Source of the DNA: Chara braunii
Taxonomy: Eukaryota > Streptophyta > Charophyceae > Charales > Characeae
Assembly (NCBI GenBank): GCA_003427395.1
Contig: BFEA01000001.1
Coordinates: forward strand, 6,383,428-6,412,554
Length of the DNA: 29,127 nucleotides
Direction: 5' to 3'
Program-made: the position numbers and the translations under genes
Shown here: positions 10,010-19,391 of the stretch, one piece after another
How the letters are laid out: every line of letters begins with the position of its first letter
Numbering within the stretch: the stretch's first letter is position 1
The notes under the pieces: model-generated
What the model saw: the letters and a program-made list of their open reading frames with translations, nothing else
Told to the model about the DNA's origin: nothing
Databases searched by the model: none

Positions 10010-10450
10010 TTGACCTCAGCGTGACGGCCTCTTTCCATCCTGATGGCCGACTCACACTGGAACTTCTTCTACTGAGCTCTGGACAGTAATTGCTGTCAGA
10101 TTCATCCACGTCGGGCTGTAATTGTAGTTAAATACATTTTGCCATGATTTTGGAAAGTGTGGTGTGGGGGCACCCCGGTCCCTTTCCACTAGCAGAAGAG
10201 TGTTGGTTCGTTCTCAGCCTTAATTTTGGTGGTACTACAGTGTTCGGGGAATGAAGGTTGCCTGAGGGGCAGTGAGGGGCGGTGAGGGCATACTCACAGT
10301 ACGACTTAAAGTTTCCTGGATGCATCTGACCCCAGTTATGGGCACACCTGAAGGCATCTGACAGCAATAGCCCGCAAGCTGAGTAGAAGAAGTCCCAGTG
10401 TAAGTACGACCAGAGGTTTGGAGATGACTGGAAGAGAAGTCGTGAAACCG
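10010..10450. mobile_element. Foldback/MITE-like element with imperfect inverted arms
   Basis: The core arms are 10050-10101 and 10356-10405. The reverse complement of the left arm matches the right arm with few differences, including an AGTAGAAGAAG block and a TCTGACAGCAAT block. Weaker pairing continues outward to about 10015/10445 and inward to about 10140/10330. No open frame or transposase lies inside. A MITE or foldback element is the simplest reading; edges and target duplication are not resolved. Confidence 0.55.
10286..10298 (+). repeat. Isolated third copy of the MITE terminal repeat
   Basis: GGGCATACTCACA matches 13 of the 14 bases of the terminal repeats at 1382 and 9951. It is preceded by TGA, not TTA, and no inverted partner is visible nearby. 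It may be the end of a truncated copy of the same MITE family. Confidence 0.45.
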
Positions 10451-10857
10451 GGTGAAATGGATGTTGTCCCTTGTTGGCCCTTGGGGCCTTGAATGAAGCC
10501 AATGCCGAGGCAAGGCCAAGTTGATGCAGAGCCGTGGAGTGAACTTCTTCCTTCGTATTGCCGGGAGGGTCTGAGCAGAAGGGGCGTGTGGGGCTCAGCA
10601 TCAATGAAGCAGAGCCACAGCACGGGGGCAACCCTCAAGCTGTAGGCTGTGCAGGATAGCTCAGACACAAACGCAACGCGTGACAACGGGAGACTCAGGT
10701 CTACAGTGTGCACCAGACCTTACCTGCCTGCAGTGCCTGGTGTAGAATGGCCATTTTACTTGGACCAGGAAAGCATTCAAATTTCAAATCCCCCCAAAAT
10801 ATGGCTGCCATTGGATCACGGCCAACTTGGGCCAAGTCACAGCACAGTTGCCAACCG

Positions 10858-10862
<5 letters not shown>

Positions 10863-10920
<58 letters not shown>
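10863..10920 (+). repeat. (GA)n microsatellite, about 29 units
   Basis: An uninterrupted GA dinucleotide run of about 58 bp. Such GA/CT tracts can act in plant promoters, but nothing next to it suggests a gene. Confidence 0.95.
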
Positions 10921-10926
<6 letters not shown>

Positions 10927-11002
10927 TGGTGAGAAGAAAGGGAAGGAGAGCAACTTGCCAGCAATAGTTTCTAGGCTTTGGAGCTGATAATTGGAGTGGG
11001 CA

Positions 11003-11096
11003 GGGCTATGATTACATTGAGAGCAAAAAAAAAAAAAAAAAAAAAAAAAATGATTACATTTAGAGCAGGAGTGGGCTATGATTACATTCAGAGCAG
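11003..11096 (+). repeat. Three copies of an ATGATTACATT unit around poly(A)
   Basis: The core ATGATTACATT followed by N-AGAGCA occurs near 11008, 11050 and 11078. A run of about 26 As separates the first two copies. The unit is about 25 bp. An A run inserted in a small tandem array, or slippage, could both explain it. Confidence 0.75.
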
Positions 11097-11950
11097 GGCG
11101 AGTTGACTCAGTGCACCACTTCACATTGCTGCAATGATTCCGTAGTTCCCTTATACTGTTATGCATGGGTGTGTCCAGCGCAACTGCCCAGGTGCATGCC
11201 AATGGACACAGCCATCAGTGCCAGCAGGTGCATTTGCCTGGGGGCTGTGCAGTCCTGGCAAGCTGTTTCAACGGGGTGTAGACGGCTCTTCCTCTTGCGA
11301 ACTATTTTCAGTGCACTCCACCCGCCTGCCTGCCCTTCAGCCGACCACCCAGCCATCCAGCCTGAGGTTGCTGTCGAGCTGCCATTGGCCGTCAAGTGAG
11401 GCAGAGTACTTGTGTTGTGAGGGTGACAGGAAGACCTTGGGACACGTGACCCGCTACAGACATAATTGAGTGTTCAATTTCACTTTTTTGTCTTCCTTTC
11501 CTTTAATAGGGCCACCAAGCAAAAAGTCGGAAAAACAGTAACCGGCCGTCTTAATGGACTGAATGCAGCCCTTGGGGTGCTTCAGATTTCGAGTCCCTGA
11601 GGGGTTCCTCGCACACTGTCAGTCGGACTTGCTCCGACTCTTTGGTGGATTACAACTGGCGTATTCCTGTTGGTGAAATAAATTCCCCTCTTTGCCCTCT
11701 TGACACGTGTGGTGTGGAATCACCTTATGGCAAAATATTATGCAGGTTTAAATTTGTGATTCCTGATTACTCTTCTGTTTCTACAAGGAGGAAGAAAACC
11801 AAATTCCCCTCACTTGGTCGCATGGGAGTCCTGCAAGTGTGAGGAAAGGTGACAGAAGAAGAAGTGTCTGACGGAAAGGAAAAGACAACCGAGTGTGCAC
11901 AGTCCACTGTACAAAAAAGGTGCTCCTTGGTTAAGGCTTCCTTCCACAAC

Positions 11951-12053
11951 CGGGGGCAAGGTCCCACTTGCGCAAATTAGGAGATTTGGGCCGTTGATCT
12001 TTGCTGTCTACGGTCAGTATCTCTTAATTCGTGCAAGTGGGACCTAGCCCCGG
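11951..12053. mobile_element. 103-bp hairpin element with 34-bp arms
   Basis: The left arm is 11951-11984 and the right arm 12020-12053. The reverse complement of one matches the other at about 29 of 34 positions, with a shared core GCAAGTGGGACCT. The loop is 35 nt. This could be a tiny foldback MITE, or if transcribed a precursor-like RNA hairpin. Flanking duplications are not clear. Confidence 0.65.
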
Positions 12054-13286
12054 GACTCGATCTGAAAGGATAATTGCACATGATTTGAAAGGGACTCCTC
12101 ATTCTATAACTCTCGCCAGGTCTGGCGTGACTGCGGCCAAGTGGTAAAGGGTACTAAGGGCACATCCTTCACCACAGAGCAAGGATGACACATGGACACG
12201 CAATTACAAATTTAAGGGGTGAAAAAAAAACTACATATTCCGACTCCATACCACAGTGCGTTCATTCCAGGGCACCCCCTTCGCCCCCTCGCCCCCCCTC
12301 TCCCCGTACCACCGTACCACCAGCACACATTGCGCCACCACCATCCCCTGGATAACATCCTTCTCCCGGTGAGAAGACCATCTGTATAGGCCTTTTTTTT
12401 TTCCTTCTTTTTCCTTTTTTCTTCTTTTTTCTTTTCTTTTCTCAACAAATGCTCCAATATATTTGTGGGGAGGGAACTGGGCCCAGCGTCCCTTATGAAA
12501 ATTTGCTGGACTCAGCTTCAGGCTTCAGCTGAGAACAAGGATATTTTACTAATAAAACTACTGTCTCCCAATCTCGTTCTCCACAGAGTCCTTCCTGCAT
12601 TGCAAGTGGCACTGTCCGGCCTGATTACCCACACTGTCAGGCACATTCAAGCAAAGGAATTCTCGAAAGACATGTCTCTCAGAGACATTCCAGAAGGGCA
12701 ATTCTGAAAAAGTCATGTTCTGAAAAAAGCATTTCTGTCAGCTCTTTTAGTGTCAATCCTGCAGCCTCTTCAGCCCGTACCCCGACCGCCAGATAGGCAC
12801 AAGTGTCGTCGGCTGATCCCGGTGGGAATAGGTCCGGAAAAGCTGAAGGTGGGCGCATGGGGATGGAGGCGTTGTCCTGGTCCAGCCATGGAAGGTAAGT
12901 TGATAGTCTCTTCTCAGTATATTACGCTCACACTCTTGTCCCCCTTCCCATTTGATGGAGGCTATCCATCCTCCTCGTTCACCCCCCAGCCGGACTGAGC
13001 CAGTCCTTAGAGAAGCTTCTGCTTTCCTGTCGTATTTCTTTTCTCTGATGCAGTCTGTCAATATTTGTTTGAAATAACTGCGCAGGTGACGGGTGCACAG
13101 TTCCGAATTTGCAGGAAGGAGAACAGTAACAGGGCACTGCAGTTCTGGGCCGAGGGAGGGCAGTTAGAAAATGCAAAAACAGATTCTTAACTGTTACAGC
13201 TTTGTGCACTTCTAGCCATTGGAAGTTCAGAAGTGGCAAAATAAGGCGGCCACTTGTGTGTGTGTGTGTGTGTTTTGCATCTGCGA
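12054..13286. other. Non-coding stretch, no gene recognised
   Basis: No domain is recognised. Plus frames at 12465-12707 and 12750-12998 are short and without known motifs; the first has a plausible amino-acid mix and could be a relic exon, but nothing supports that further. A CT-rich tract lies at 12392-12441 and a (GT)n at about 13254-13273. Confidence 0.4.
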
Positions 13287-13373
13287 CTTTTTTTTTTTTA
13301 CCTGCGCCTGCGGCNNNNNNNNNNNNNNNNNNNNNNNNNNNNNNCGGCTTTTTTTTAATCTGCGCCTGCTGCG
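13287..13373. repeat. 30-N assembly gap inside a poly(T)/CTGCGCCTGC repeat
   Basis: Ns fill 13315-13344. Both sides carry a T run followed by CTGCGCCTGC and then GGC or TGC, so the gap falls within a short tandem repeat. Its real size is unknown. Confidence 0.85.
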
Positions 13374-13424
13374 TTTTGTTTTGTCTTCTTTTTTATGTGC
13401 CTGCGTTTTTTTTTGCGCGCGCCC

Positions 13425-13593
13425 GCCACGGCCGAGGTGCTTATGCAACAGCCGAGGTGTCTAGGCTACACCCGTGGCCGAGATGTCTAGGCCACGCCCA
13501 TGGCTGGGCCACGGCCGAGATGTCTAGACCACGCCTGTGGCTGGGCCACGGCCGAGATGTGTAGGCCACGCCCGAGATGCCTAGGCCACACCC
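13425..13593 (+). repeat. GC-rich minisatellite based on GGCCGAGATGTCTAGGCCACG
   Basis: The motif GCCGAGATGTCTAGGCCACGCC recurs about five to six times with substitutions (GAGGTG, TCTAGACC, GTGTAGG, GCCTAGG). Spacing is about 26-41 bp because GTGGCTGGGCCACG is present in only some units. It is rich in CpG and GGCC palindromes. No coding role is seen. Confidence 0.8.
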
Positions 13594-13609
13594 CTGGGGA
13601 AACGACGGC

Positions 13610-13675
13610 TACCGGTACTGGTACCTCCCATTTTTGCCAATTGTTGAACTGGCAGGACAGGTACCACTACCGGTA
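13610..13675. repeat. 17-bp inverted repeat forming a strong hairpin
   Basis: TACCGGTACTGGTACCT at 13610-13626 pairs with 13659-13675 with one mismatch. A second pair, TGCCA and TGGCA, nests inside the loop. Each arm is itself partly palindromic around GGTACC and ACCGGT. It lies just right of the minisatellite. Confidence 0.75.
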
Positions 13676-13709
13676 CCTGTTTTTTTTGCAGTTTCGAACT
13701 GCACTGCGT

Positions 13710-14330
13710 TCAGATTGCAGTCACTGACAGCTGTAATTCCTGCGAATTTGGAACTCTGCGGTGGTCACAGGCACAGTTGTCTCTATTTGTTTTTATGTGT
13801 GACCAGCGGGTGGTGAAGATACATCTTCTCCACCAGATTGCCCACAGACAGCCCGTCTCCCAGCACTGCCCGCCGAGAACATGTTTTTCACAAATGTGTC
13901 TCCTTGGAGGACAGACGATGCTCCACAGAGTAGCGCCCTCCAGTCCCATGGCCATGGAGGCCAGTCTGGGTCCCTTTTTAGTTGCCGCTAGGTTCTGTCC
14001 CAACAACGCCAAGTGAGAATAGTACCCAGGCACTGCAGGAAGACGTGCTCTGTTGCTTCACAAATCTTATGCTCCGGGAATTCTGTGTGGCAAGTCTTAC
14101 ACCATGGTAGGGCCAGGCCTTAAAGTTTCTGCTCCAAGTACGAGGTGCAGTCTATTAGCCAATTGTTAGTGGGCAGGCAGGAGTGCTTCGATCTGCTACT
14201 GCGGAGAGGCCCGCTTGGCGGTCTTGGATTTAGTTGCCACAGGCCATTTGATGGGTTTGAGGTTCTCCCTCCTACAATGTTGTTCAAATGCTCCATCCTG
14301 TGAGTTTTGACTTTTAATTATCCTAAAGGT
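13710..14330 (-). pseudogene. LINE C: C-terminal ORF2 fragment related to LINE B
   Basis: Minus-strand reading in shifting frames gives a recognisable relative of the LINE B C-terminus. CLPTNNWLID corresponds to CLPTNAWLID, GLALPWCKTC to GLALPWCLAC, TEHVFLQC to IEHLFLQC, and LWAIWWRRC to LWAIWRRRC. The RVT zinc-binding Cys and His residues are therefore kept. At least two frameshifts and several stops break it. No endonuclease or reverse transcriptase core is seen upstream, so this is a 5'-truncated copy, which is normal for LINEs. Its 3' end is not resolved; a T8 run at 13680-13687 on the plus strand may be the tail. Confidence 0.75.
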
Positions 14331-14593
14331 TGATTCGGAGTCGGAGCATTATGTATGTAGTCTTCACTTCTAGGCCTACTAACTGTTTCAATGCATTTTT
14401 TGTGGGCTTGTCCGGACATAGGGGACCATTCCCACTCTCTCAGGTCTATGGGGATCTATGAGTCCCCCGTGGCCGAGGGGACAGGGGGTTGGGGAAGGGG
14501 GTTGCGGATTGGGGTTCCGGAATACCGACCCCACCCCCTTGAACAAAAAAAAGTTTTAAAATTTTATTTTCAGGGGGCTGGTTTTGGTGTGTG
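14331..14593. other. Non-coding stretch, G-rich in the middle
   Basis: No gene is seen. Positions 14466-14545 are rich in G runs, then C runs, and a T/A-rich segment follows. It could be the remaining part of the LINE C region or the 3' end of another element whose tail begins at 14594. Confidence 0.35.
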
Positions 14594-14662
14594 AAAAAAA
14601 AAAGAAAATTAGAAAAAAAAAATTGATTGATTGATAGATTGATTGATTGGTTGGTTGGTTAG
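14594..14662 (+). repeat. A-rich tail followed by (TTGA)n(TTGG)n
   Basis: An A-rich run at 14594-14622 is followed by TTGATTGATTGATAG, then TTGATTGATTGGTTGG and TTAG. A similar order (poly(A), then TTGG repeats ending in TTAG) occurs at 24528-24616. It may be an element tail, or the left flank of LINE B if LINE B inserted into a TTGR array. Confidence 0.7.
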
Positions 14663-15166
14663 CGCTGCATCGCGAACGGAAGGCAGGCTGTGCTGTTGAC
14701 GCGACGACGAAGAGCAGCCCAGTCACGGGTGAACGAACCGGTGGCCCGGGCCGCCCCTACGGGCGTTCTTTCCTGCCCTGCCCTTGCCTGGGTGGTGGCC
14801 ATAGCCAGGGAAGACAGGAAGACACCGGTAGCCGACGCGAACACGTGGAGGACGCATCAGCACCGAGGGAGGACGACGCGAGCAAGTAGAGAACACATAA
14901 GCACAGAGGGAGCACGACCACAGGGGAGAAAGTGTGAAGACGGCGGCGGACGCGCGTGACGGACGAGATGTGAGGGTACCGCGAGCACCGAGCGAGGACG
15001 ACCACAGGGGTGATAGGGGGAAGACAGTATCGGACAGGTGCTGGACGAGATGTCATGGTACGGCATGGCGATGAGGGTGATATAGCGCCGGCGACTGTAA
15101 CGGAAGCGCACAGGAGTAGGAAGAGTGGTCAAAGTACTGCATGGCGGTGTGGGAGATATATCAGCA

Positions 15167-15545
15167 GGAGTAAGTTTGGAGGGACCTAGATCGACCTGAG
15201 GGGAGCGGGCTTCCGGAAATAGGTGGGACGAAGGGGTTAGTGGGCACGTCAACAGAGGTGTCAATCTGGCGATGGGAAAGGAAGTTGGGCGAGGAAACGC
15301 CAATAAGAAGTGGAGGACAATAGCTGAAGGAACGACGGGGAGAGAGGGTGGAGGTAAGCTCGGAGGGACCTACATCAACCTGAGGGGAGTGGGCTGCCGG
15401 AAATAGGTGGGACAAAGGGGTTATTGGAGTCAGCTTTGTCCGTCAACAGAGGAGTCAATCTGGCGATGAGCAAAGAAGTTGGGCGACAAAACGCCGGTAA
15501 GGAGTGGAGGATAACAGCTGAAGGAATGACGGGGAGTGAGGATGA
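15167..15545 (+). repeat. Diverged tandem duplication, unit about 185 bp
   Basis: Copy 1 is about 15167-15349 and copy 2 about 15350-15545. They share long blocks, for example GGAAATAGGTGGGAC, GTCAATCTGGCGATG and a GAGTGGAGGA-type end. Copy 2 has about 10 extra bases near 15430. The two differ at scattered sites, roughly one in seven. Tandem repeats of this size are common in LINE 5' UTRs. Confidence 0.8.
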
Positions 15546-16038
15546 AGGAGAGGTCGGCGAAATAGGAGAGGCGAACGGGGTATCGGGCATGGCTGACAAA
15601 TCGGTTCGCCAGGGAAGGGTCGTCTGATGAGGCGAAGAAGGGGAGAAGGGGAGAAAGGGGGGAGGTGAGAGGATACAATACGAAGAGTACAACATCGGCG
15701 GGCGTTGCGAAGCAGACGATCAAGTACTACAACGTAGAATCCAAAAGAGGGGAGAGAAAATTCTCTCGACGCCAGGAGGGGCGCCCGACAGAGAGATATC
15801 GATCCCCCGTAGGAACGCAATGCAACGATCAACAAAGTATGGTGTGTGCCTCCCAACCACAATCACGCCTGTTCATCTCCGATTTGTCCCTCCCCCAAAA
15901 GCCGACCATGCAAAACACATACTCTCCAACTTTTTACTATGGTAGAGAGAACGAATAAAGAAGCGAATAAACTTGAGAATTAACGAATCATTGTATCAGT
16001 TATAATATAAGAACCAAAAGACAATACGAAAAGTCGTC

Positions 16039-16360
16039 AACGGTAGAATGAGTCGTTGATTGGAGGAAGTCGATCGCACCGGGTGTAACATAAGAACCGA
16101 AAAGATAAAACGAAACCCCCTCAGTTGTGGAATGCATTGTTGACTGAGGGGAGCTGATTGCATATATAATAGGAAAATTCGTTAACGGTAGAATGAGTCG
16201 TTGATTGCACCGGGTGTAATACAACAACAGAAAAAAATGCCTTTTTCAAATTTTGTGATATTTAACCTTCGAGCCTTATTTAACTGTTGCCCACGTCGTT
16301 TACACACAGTTTTTTAACATTATAAGGTTCATTCACGTTGACTGAAAAGATAAAACGAAA
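16039..16360 (+). repeat. Interspersed short repeats with a 9-bp hairpin
   Basis: A 24-bp block starting AACGGTAGAATGAGTCG is identical at 16039-16062 and 16184-16207. GCACCGGGTGTAA occurs at 16076 and 16207. GAAAAGATAAAACGAAA occurs at 16099 and 16344, each followed by a related CTCAG/TTCAG sequence. CCCCTCAGT at 16117-16125 pairs perfectly with 16143-16151. This reads as a scrambled tandem array. Confidence 0.75.
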
Positions 16361-16674
16361 ACTCTTCAGCTGTGGAATAGGTCCTTTTTTTTGGGGGGGG
16401 GGGAATGATGGACCGACCCGCATCAAGGGCCAAAAAAAGACAGAGCCGAAGATTGGAGTCCATGATATACTACAGAGGTGCAATGAGACAGATCATGAAC
16501 TCCCACCTTCAAGCTCTCTCGAACCGAACCCCCGGGAGGACAAAGGGTCCCACTGGCCCTTTCCCCCACTGGGGGGGGTGCCCACTGAGAGATCAGAAAT
16601 AGCCCCTGCAGGCACGGAGGTCGGGTCCAGGCTACCTGCGGCCTAGAAGGAGCAGGGGACGGAGGTGTCTGTAG

Positions 16675-19369
16675 TCCCAGGGGAGTTGTCGCGCCGGGGG
16701 TCCTGCAGAATCCCCTGTGATACAACAGGGTCAACCACAGACGGAACAGGGTCTGATACAAGGGGGGAAGGGACAGACAAACCAACACAATCATGAGACG
16801 AACACGCTTGGGACATGGGCAGATAGGATTAAAAGACCCTTTTTAGGAAAATCGTTGGCCATCCAGAGAGAGGCTGGTACATCCGCAGAGTCGACACAAC
16901 ATCATATCCCTCTAGACAACGTATCATCTGCACGAGCCTTCTTCCTTACTAAACTCCTTTGTGCCCCAGAAACTGTGGTTGTCGATCATGGGGGGAAGAA
17001 AACGATGGTGAGAAACTATCCGAAAAACAGTCTGGGAATCAGAGACAATATATATCTTAGACATGCAAACACCTTGGTTTTCTATGATGATTCCGCCTAT
17101 AAATCCACGAATGACAAAGTGAGGTGGATCAGGCTTCGGTTGGAAGCCCTGAAGGAGGACGAGCAAGCAGCCAAGGACTCTTTCCTGATTCATCCCCTTT
17201 CCCCCACCACATTCACAGTCCTCTCCATGCACGAGAAAGATAAACAAACGATTGATAGTTGGAAGAGTTTGAGATGCGAGCGATCAGAAGTGAGGATCTA
17301 TTCCTGGTCGCCCCCCAAGTAGCCTTGCCCGGAGGAACGACGGCAGAAGATGATGTCTGACTATTTCTGGGTTGAATTCATACACGTCCCTGTCAAAATC
17401 CATGCCAGTTTCGTCCATGAACTGGGCCAGAAGTACAAACTCATCGATTTCATCGAACTGCTTCCCTCCTTTGTCGCGCAGCGGGATGATTACCTCATGC
17501 TAGCTTTAGATATCCCGGAGTCTCACCCCTTCTCTATGGATGACGTCATCCTATTCAGAATAAAAGATAAGGAATACGGGATCCACACAGTGCACAAGCT
17601 GAGGCCATGGTGCTTCAAATGCAAGGTCTATGGCCATCTGTGCACAGAGGAACTATGCCCATCCCACCCACACAAGTCAGTAAGGGTAACAGGCCGCTTG
17701 CAGAGGGACCCATTTAGTACTGCACGCTGACACCCAGTGGACCCCGGCCATGAGGGGTGGGCTTATTTGGAGGAAGCTGACAGTATGGGGAGAACGAGAG
17801 GATGGGTATGGAAAAAGCAAGGGAAACCCAAGTGGGATACGCGTCCCCCTGACTCCTGGGCCCCCCCTAAAACACTAGAAACCAAACTGAAGGAGTCGAT
17901 GACAAGAGGAGGTCAGGGAGGGATTATAGACCGGGGCAGACGGGAGGAGGAGGGAGGAGAAGAGTGGACTCTGGTACGTCCTAAGCGAAAGATGTTAGGG
18001 CTTGGACAAACCAAGGACACCTCACCCCCAGACAGACCGGTGAAACCGATTATGACACAGCGATGGCGGGACAAACGGGCAAACCCGAAACACACTGAGT
18101 TGCCAAAAGAGGGTCAAGAGGAAACGGTGCCTCAAGGGGATAGAGGTAAACAAGCACTCTTTGATAGTGAACAACCAATGAAAGGGGGATCGAAAAAGAT
18201 ATCTGGGGAAGGATTAGTGCGGCAGATCCCAGGACCTGGGACGTCTGACGCAGTGACTGAGGGTCAGAAAGAACCAAAGGAAGCAAAGGAACTATCAACA
18301 AAGGAGGGCGGAGAGACGAAAGGAAAAGACCTCTTTCAAGAAGCTTTTGGCTCGTCTCCCATGGAGGTGGAGAACCCCCAAATGTCGAAAATAACCATGG
18401 AAGAAGCAGAAGAGCTTCCCCCCCCCCCCCAGCTATCATTATGACGGAGGCAGAGGTACCAGATGGGCAGCCAGATGAACAGGCCCTATTGCACACTAAA
18501 ATGGAATCATTGGCAGACTGGTCACAACACCCTCCTACCGGGGATATAGTGTCAATACATCTAGGAAAGTCTGTAACGAGAGAAAGGAACGGGGATCATA
18601 CCCCCCAGCAGGACCCACTATGAGCACATGAGCCAGAGGCAGTTCTGGCTAGAGCACCGGACCCCTCCCCGTCACAACAACGATTTCAACCGGAAGAGAA
18701 ATCTCATGGCTTGGGGAGCAGCAGCTCCAAACAAATACACGGGGAAGACGGGATATGAGACACAGGGATAGCCCCGAACAGGAAGGAATCTTTGCCAGAC
18801 CCCGCTCGAGTCTCGATCACCCCGGTGGGGGAACCCCCTACCCCGGTGCTACTTGACAAACGTAGTAAGCTCCGCAACCACTGAGAGTCCGGGAGATACC
18901 TGCAACAGCCCTCGTTGAATGGCCTGTTGTTGCTCCCCGTGCGTAAGAAGGATGGCAGATGGGAACTTGACCTGTCTGCTGCTCGAGAAATGCAAAATAC
19001 AGGGAAGTATCCATATGGGGCCGTGATCCCCTCCTCTCACTAATGCCCGCACACATGCGGGATAACCTCTTGATGGACGACTTGAATCAACACATCCAGA
19101 AATATTTTATACCTGGAGCGCAAAGCAAATCCATGCGCTCCCCCCGTGAGCTGGCTAGGTGAGAGGTGTTGATCCTCATGGACCCAACAAAAGAAGCTGA
19201 CCTTAAATGGTTCCCACAAGTAGTCCTCCTAGCCCTACAAGGATTGAAAGTGAAATCCAATAACTTGTGGACTGAGGAGGAGGTGCACGCCTGCTTGTGT
19301 AGGATCCTTAAAAGCCCACTCCTCACCAATATGACAAATTTGGACTCCGTAACATGGCAAAGACTGTAG
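16675..19369 (+). pseudogene. LINE B ORF1: RNA-binding gag-like protein, decayed
   Basis: One phase runs from just after a TAG at 16672 to 18444, with stops TAG 17320 and TGA 17728. It contains a globular region (about 16900-17600) and a zinc knuckle CX2CX4HX6C at 17611-17658 (CFKC, His, Cys). A charged linker follows. At a C13 tract (18418-18430) the phase switches and stays coding-like to about 19040, crossing three TGA stops (18621, 18759 and 18882 or nearby). A last stretch in another phase, to 19369, encodes an ordered C-terminal part. The true start is not clear; the first in-frame start-like codon at 16717 is GTG. Like LINE A ORF1 it is long, near 900 codons. ORF2 begins 22 nt after it ends. 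Confidence 0.75.
18418..18430 (+). repeat. C13 homopolymer at the ORF1 phase switch
   Basis: Thirteen Cs encode prolines in LINE B ORF1. Upstream and downstream coding-like phases differ by one base at this point, as at 8124-8136 in LINE A. Confidence 0.8.
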
Positions 19370-19391
19370 GGGACAAGGAAGGACTCTCAGG

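Larger units (their letters stand above)
10451..11950. other. Non-coding stretch with simple repeats
   Basis: No gene is supportable. The stretch holds the (GA)n at 10863-10920 and the poly(A)-interrupted repeat at 11003-11096. The open frames that cross the GA tract are translation artefacts. A plus frame at 11642-11842 and others near 11100-11470 are short and match nothing I recognise. Confidence 0.45.
14663..16640 (+). other. Repeat-rich region upstream of LINE B ORF1
   Basis: About 2 kb with no supportable protein gene; the long minus-strand Ser/Pro-rich frames look like by-products of the repeats. It holds the 183-196-bp tandem pair (15167-15545) and smaller repeats (16039-16360). Its position directly before LINE B ORF1 fits a LINE 5' UTR, but I cannot fix where LINE B begins. 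A plus frame at 16338-16646 may include the start of ORF1. Confidence 0.4.

Noticed and set aside
10837-11202. Minus-strand protein with Ser-Leu repeats
   Set aside because: The repeat is only the translation of (GA)n, and the rest has no family signal.
12465-12707. Possible host exon
   Set aside because: The amino-acid mix is plausible, but no motif, splice pattern or neighbouring exon supports it.
14857-15862. Minus-strand Ser/Pro-rich proteins
   Set aside because: They overlap the tandem repeats and show repeated composition bias without any domain.
14623-16207. CRISPR-like array of short repeats
   Set aside because: Repeats are few, irregular in length and spacing, and lie in an evidently eukaryotic retrotransposon setting.
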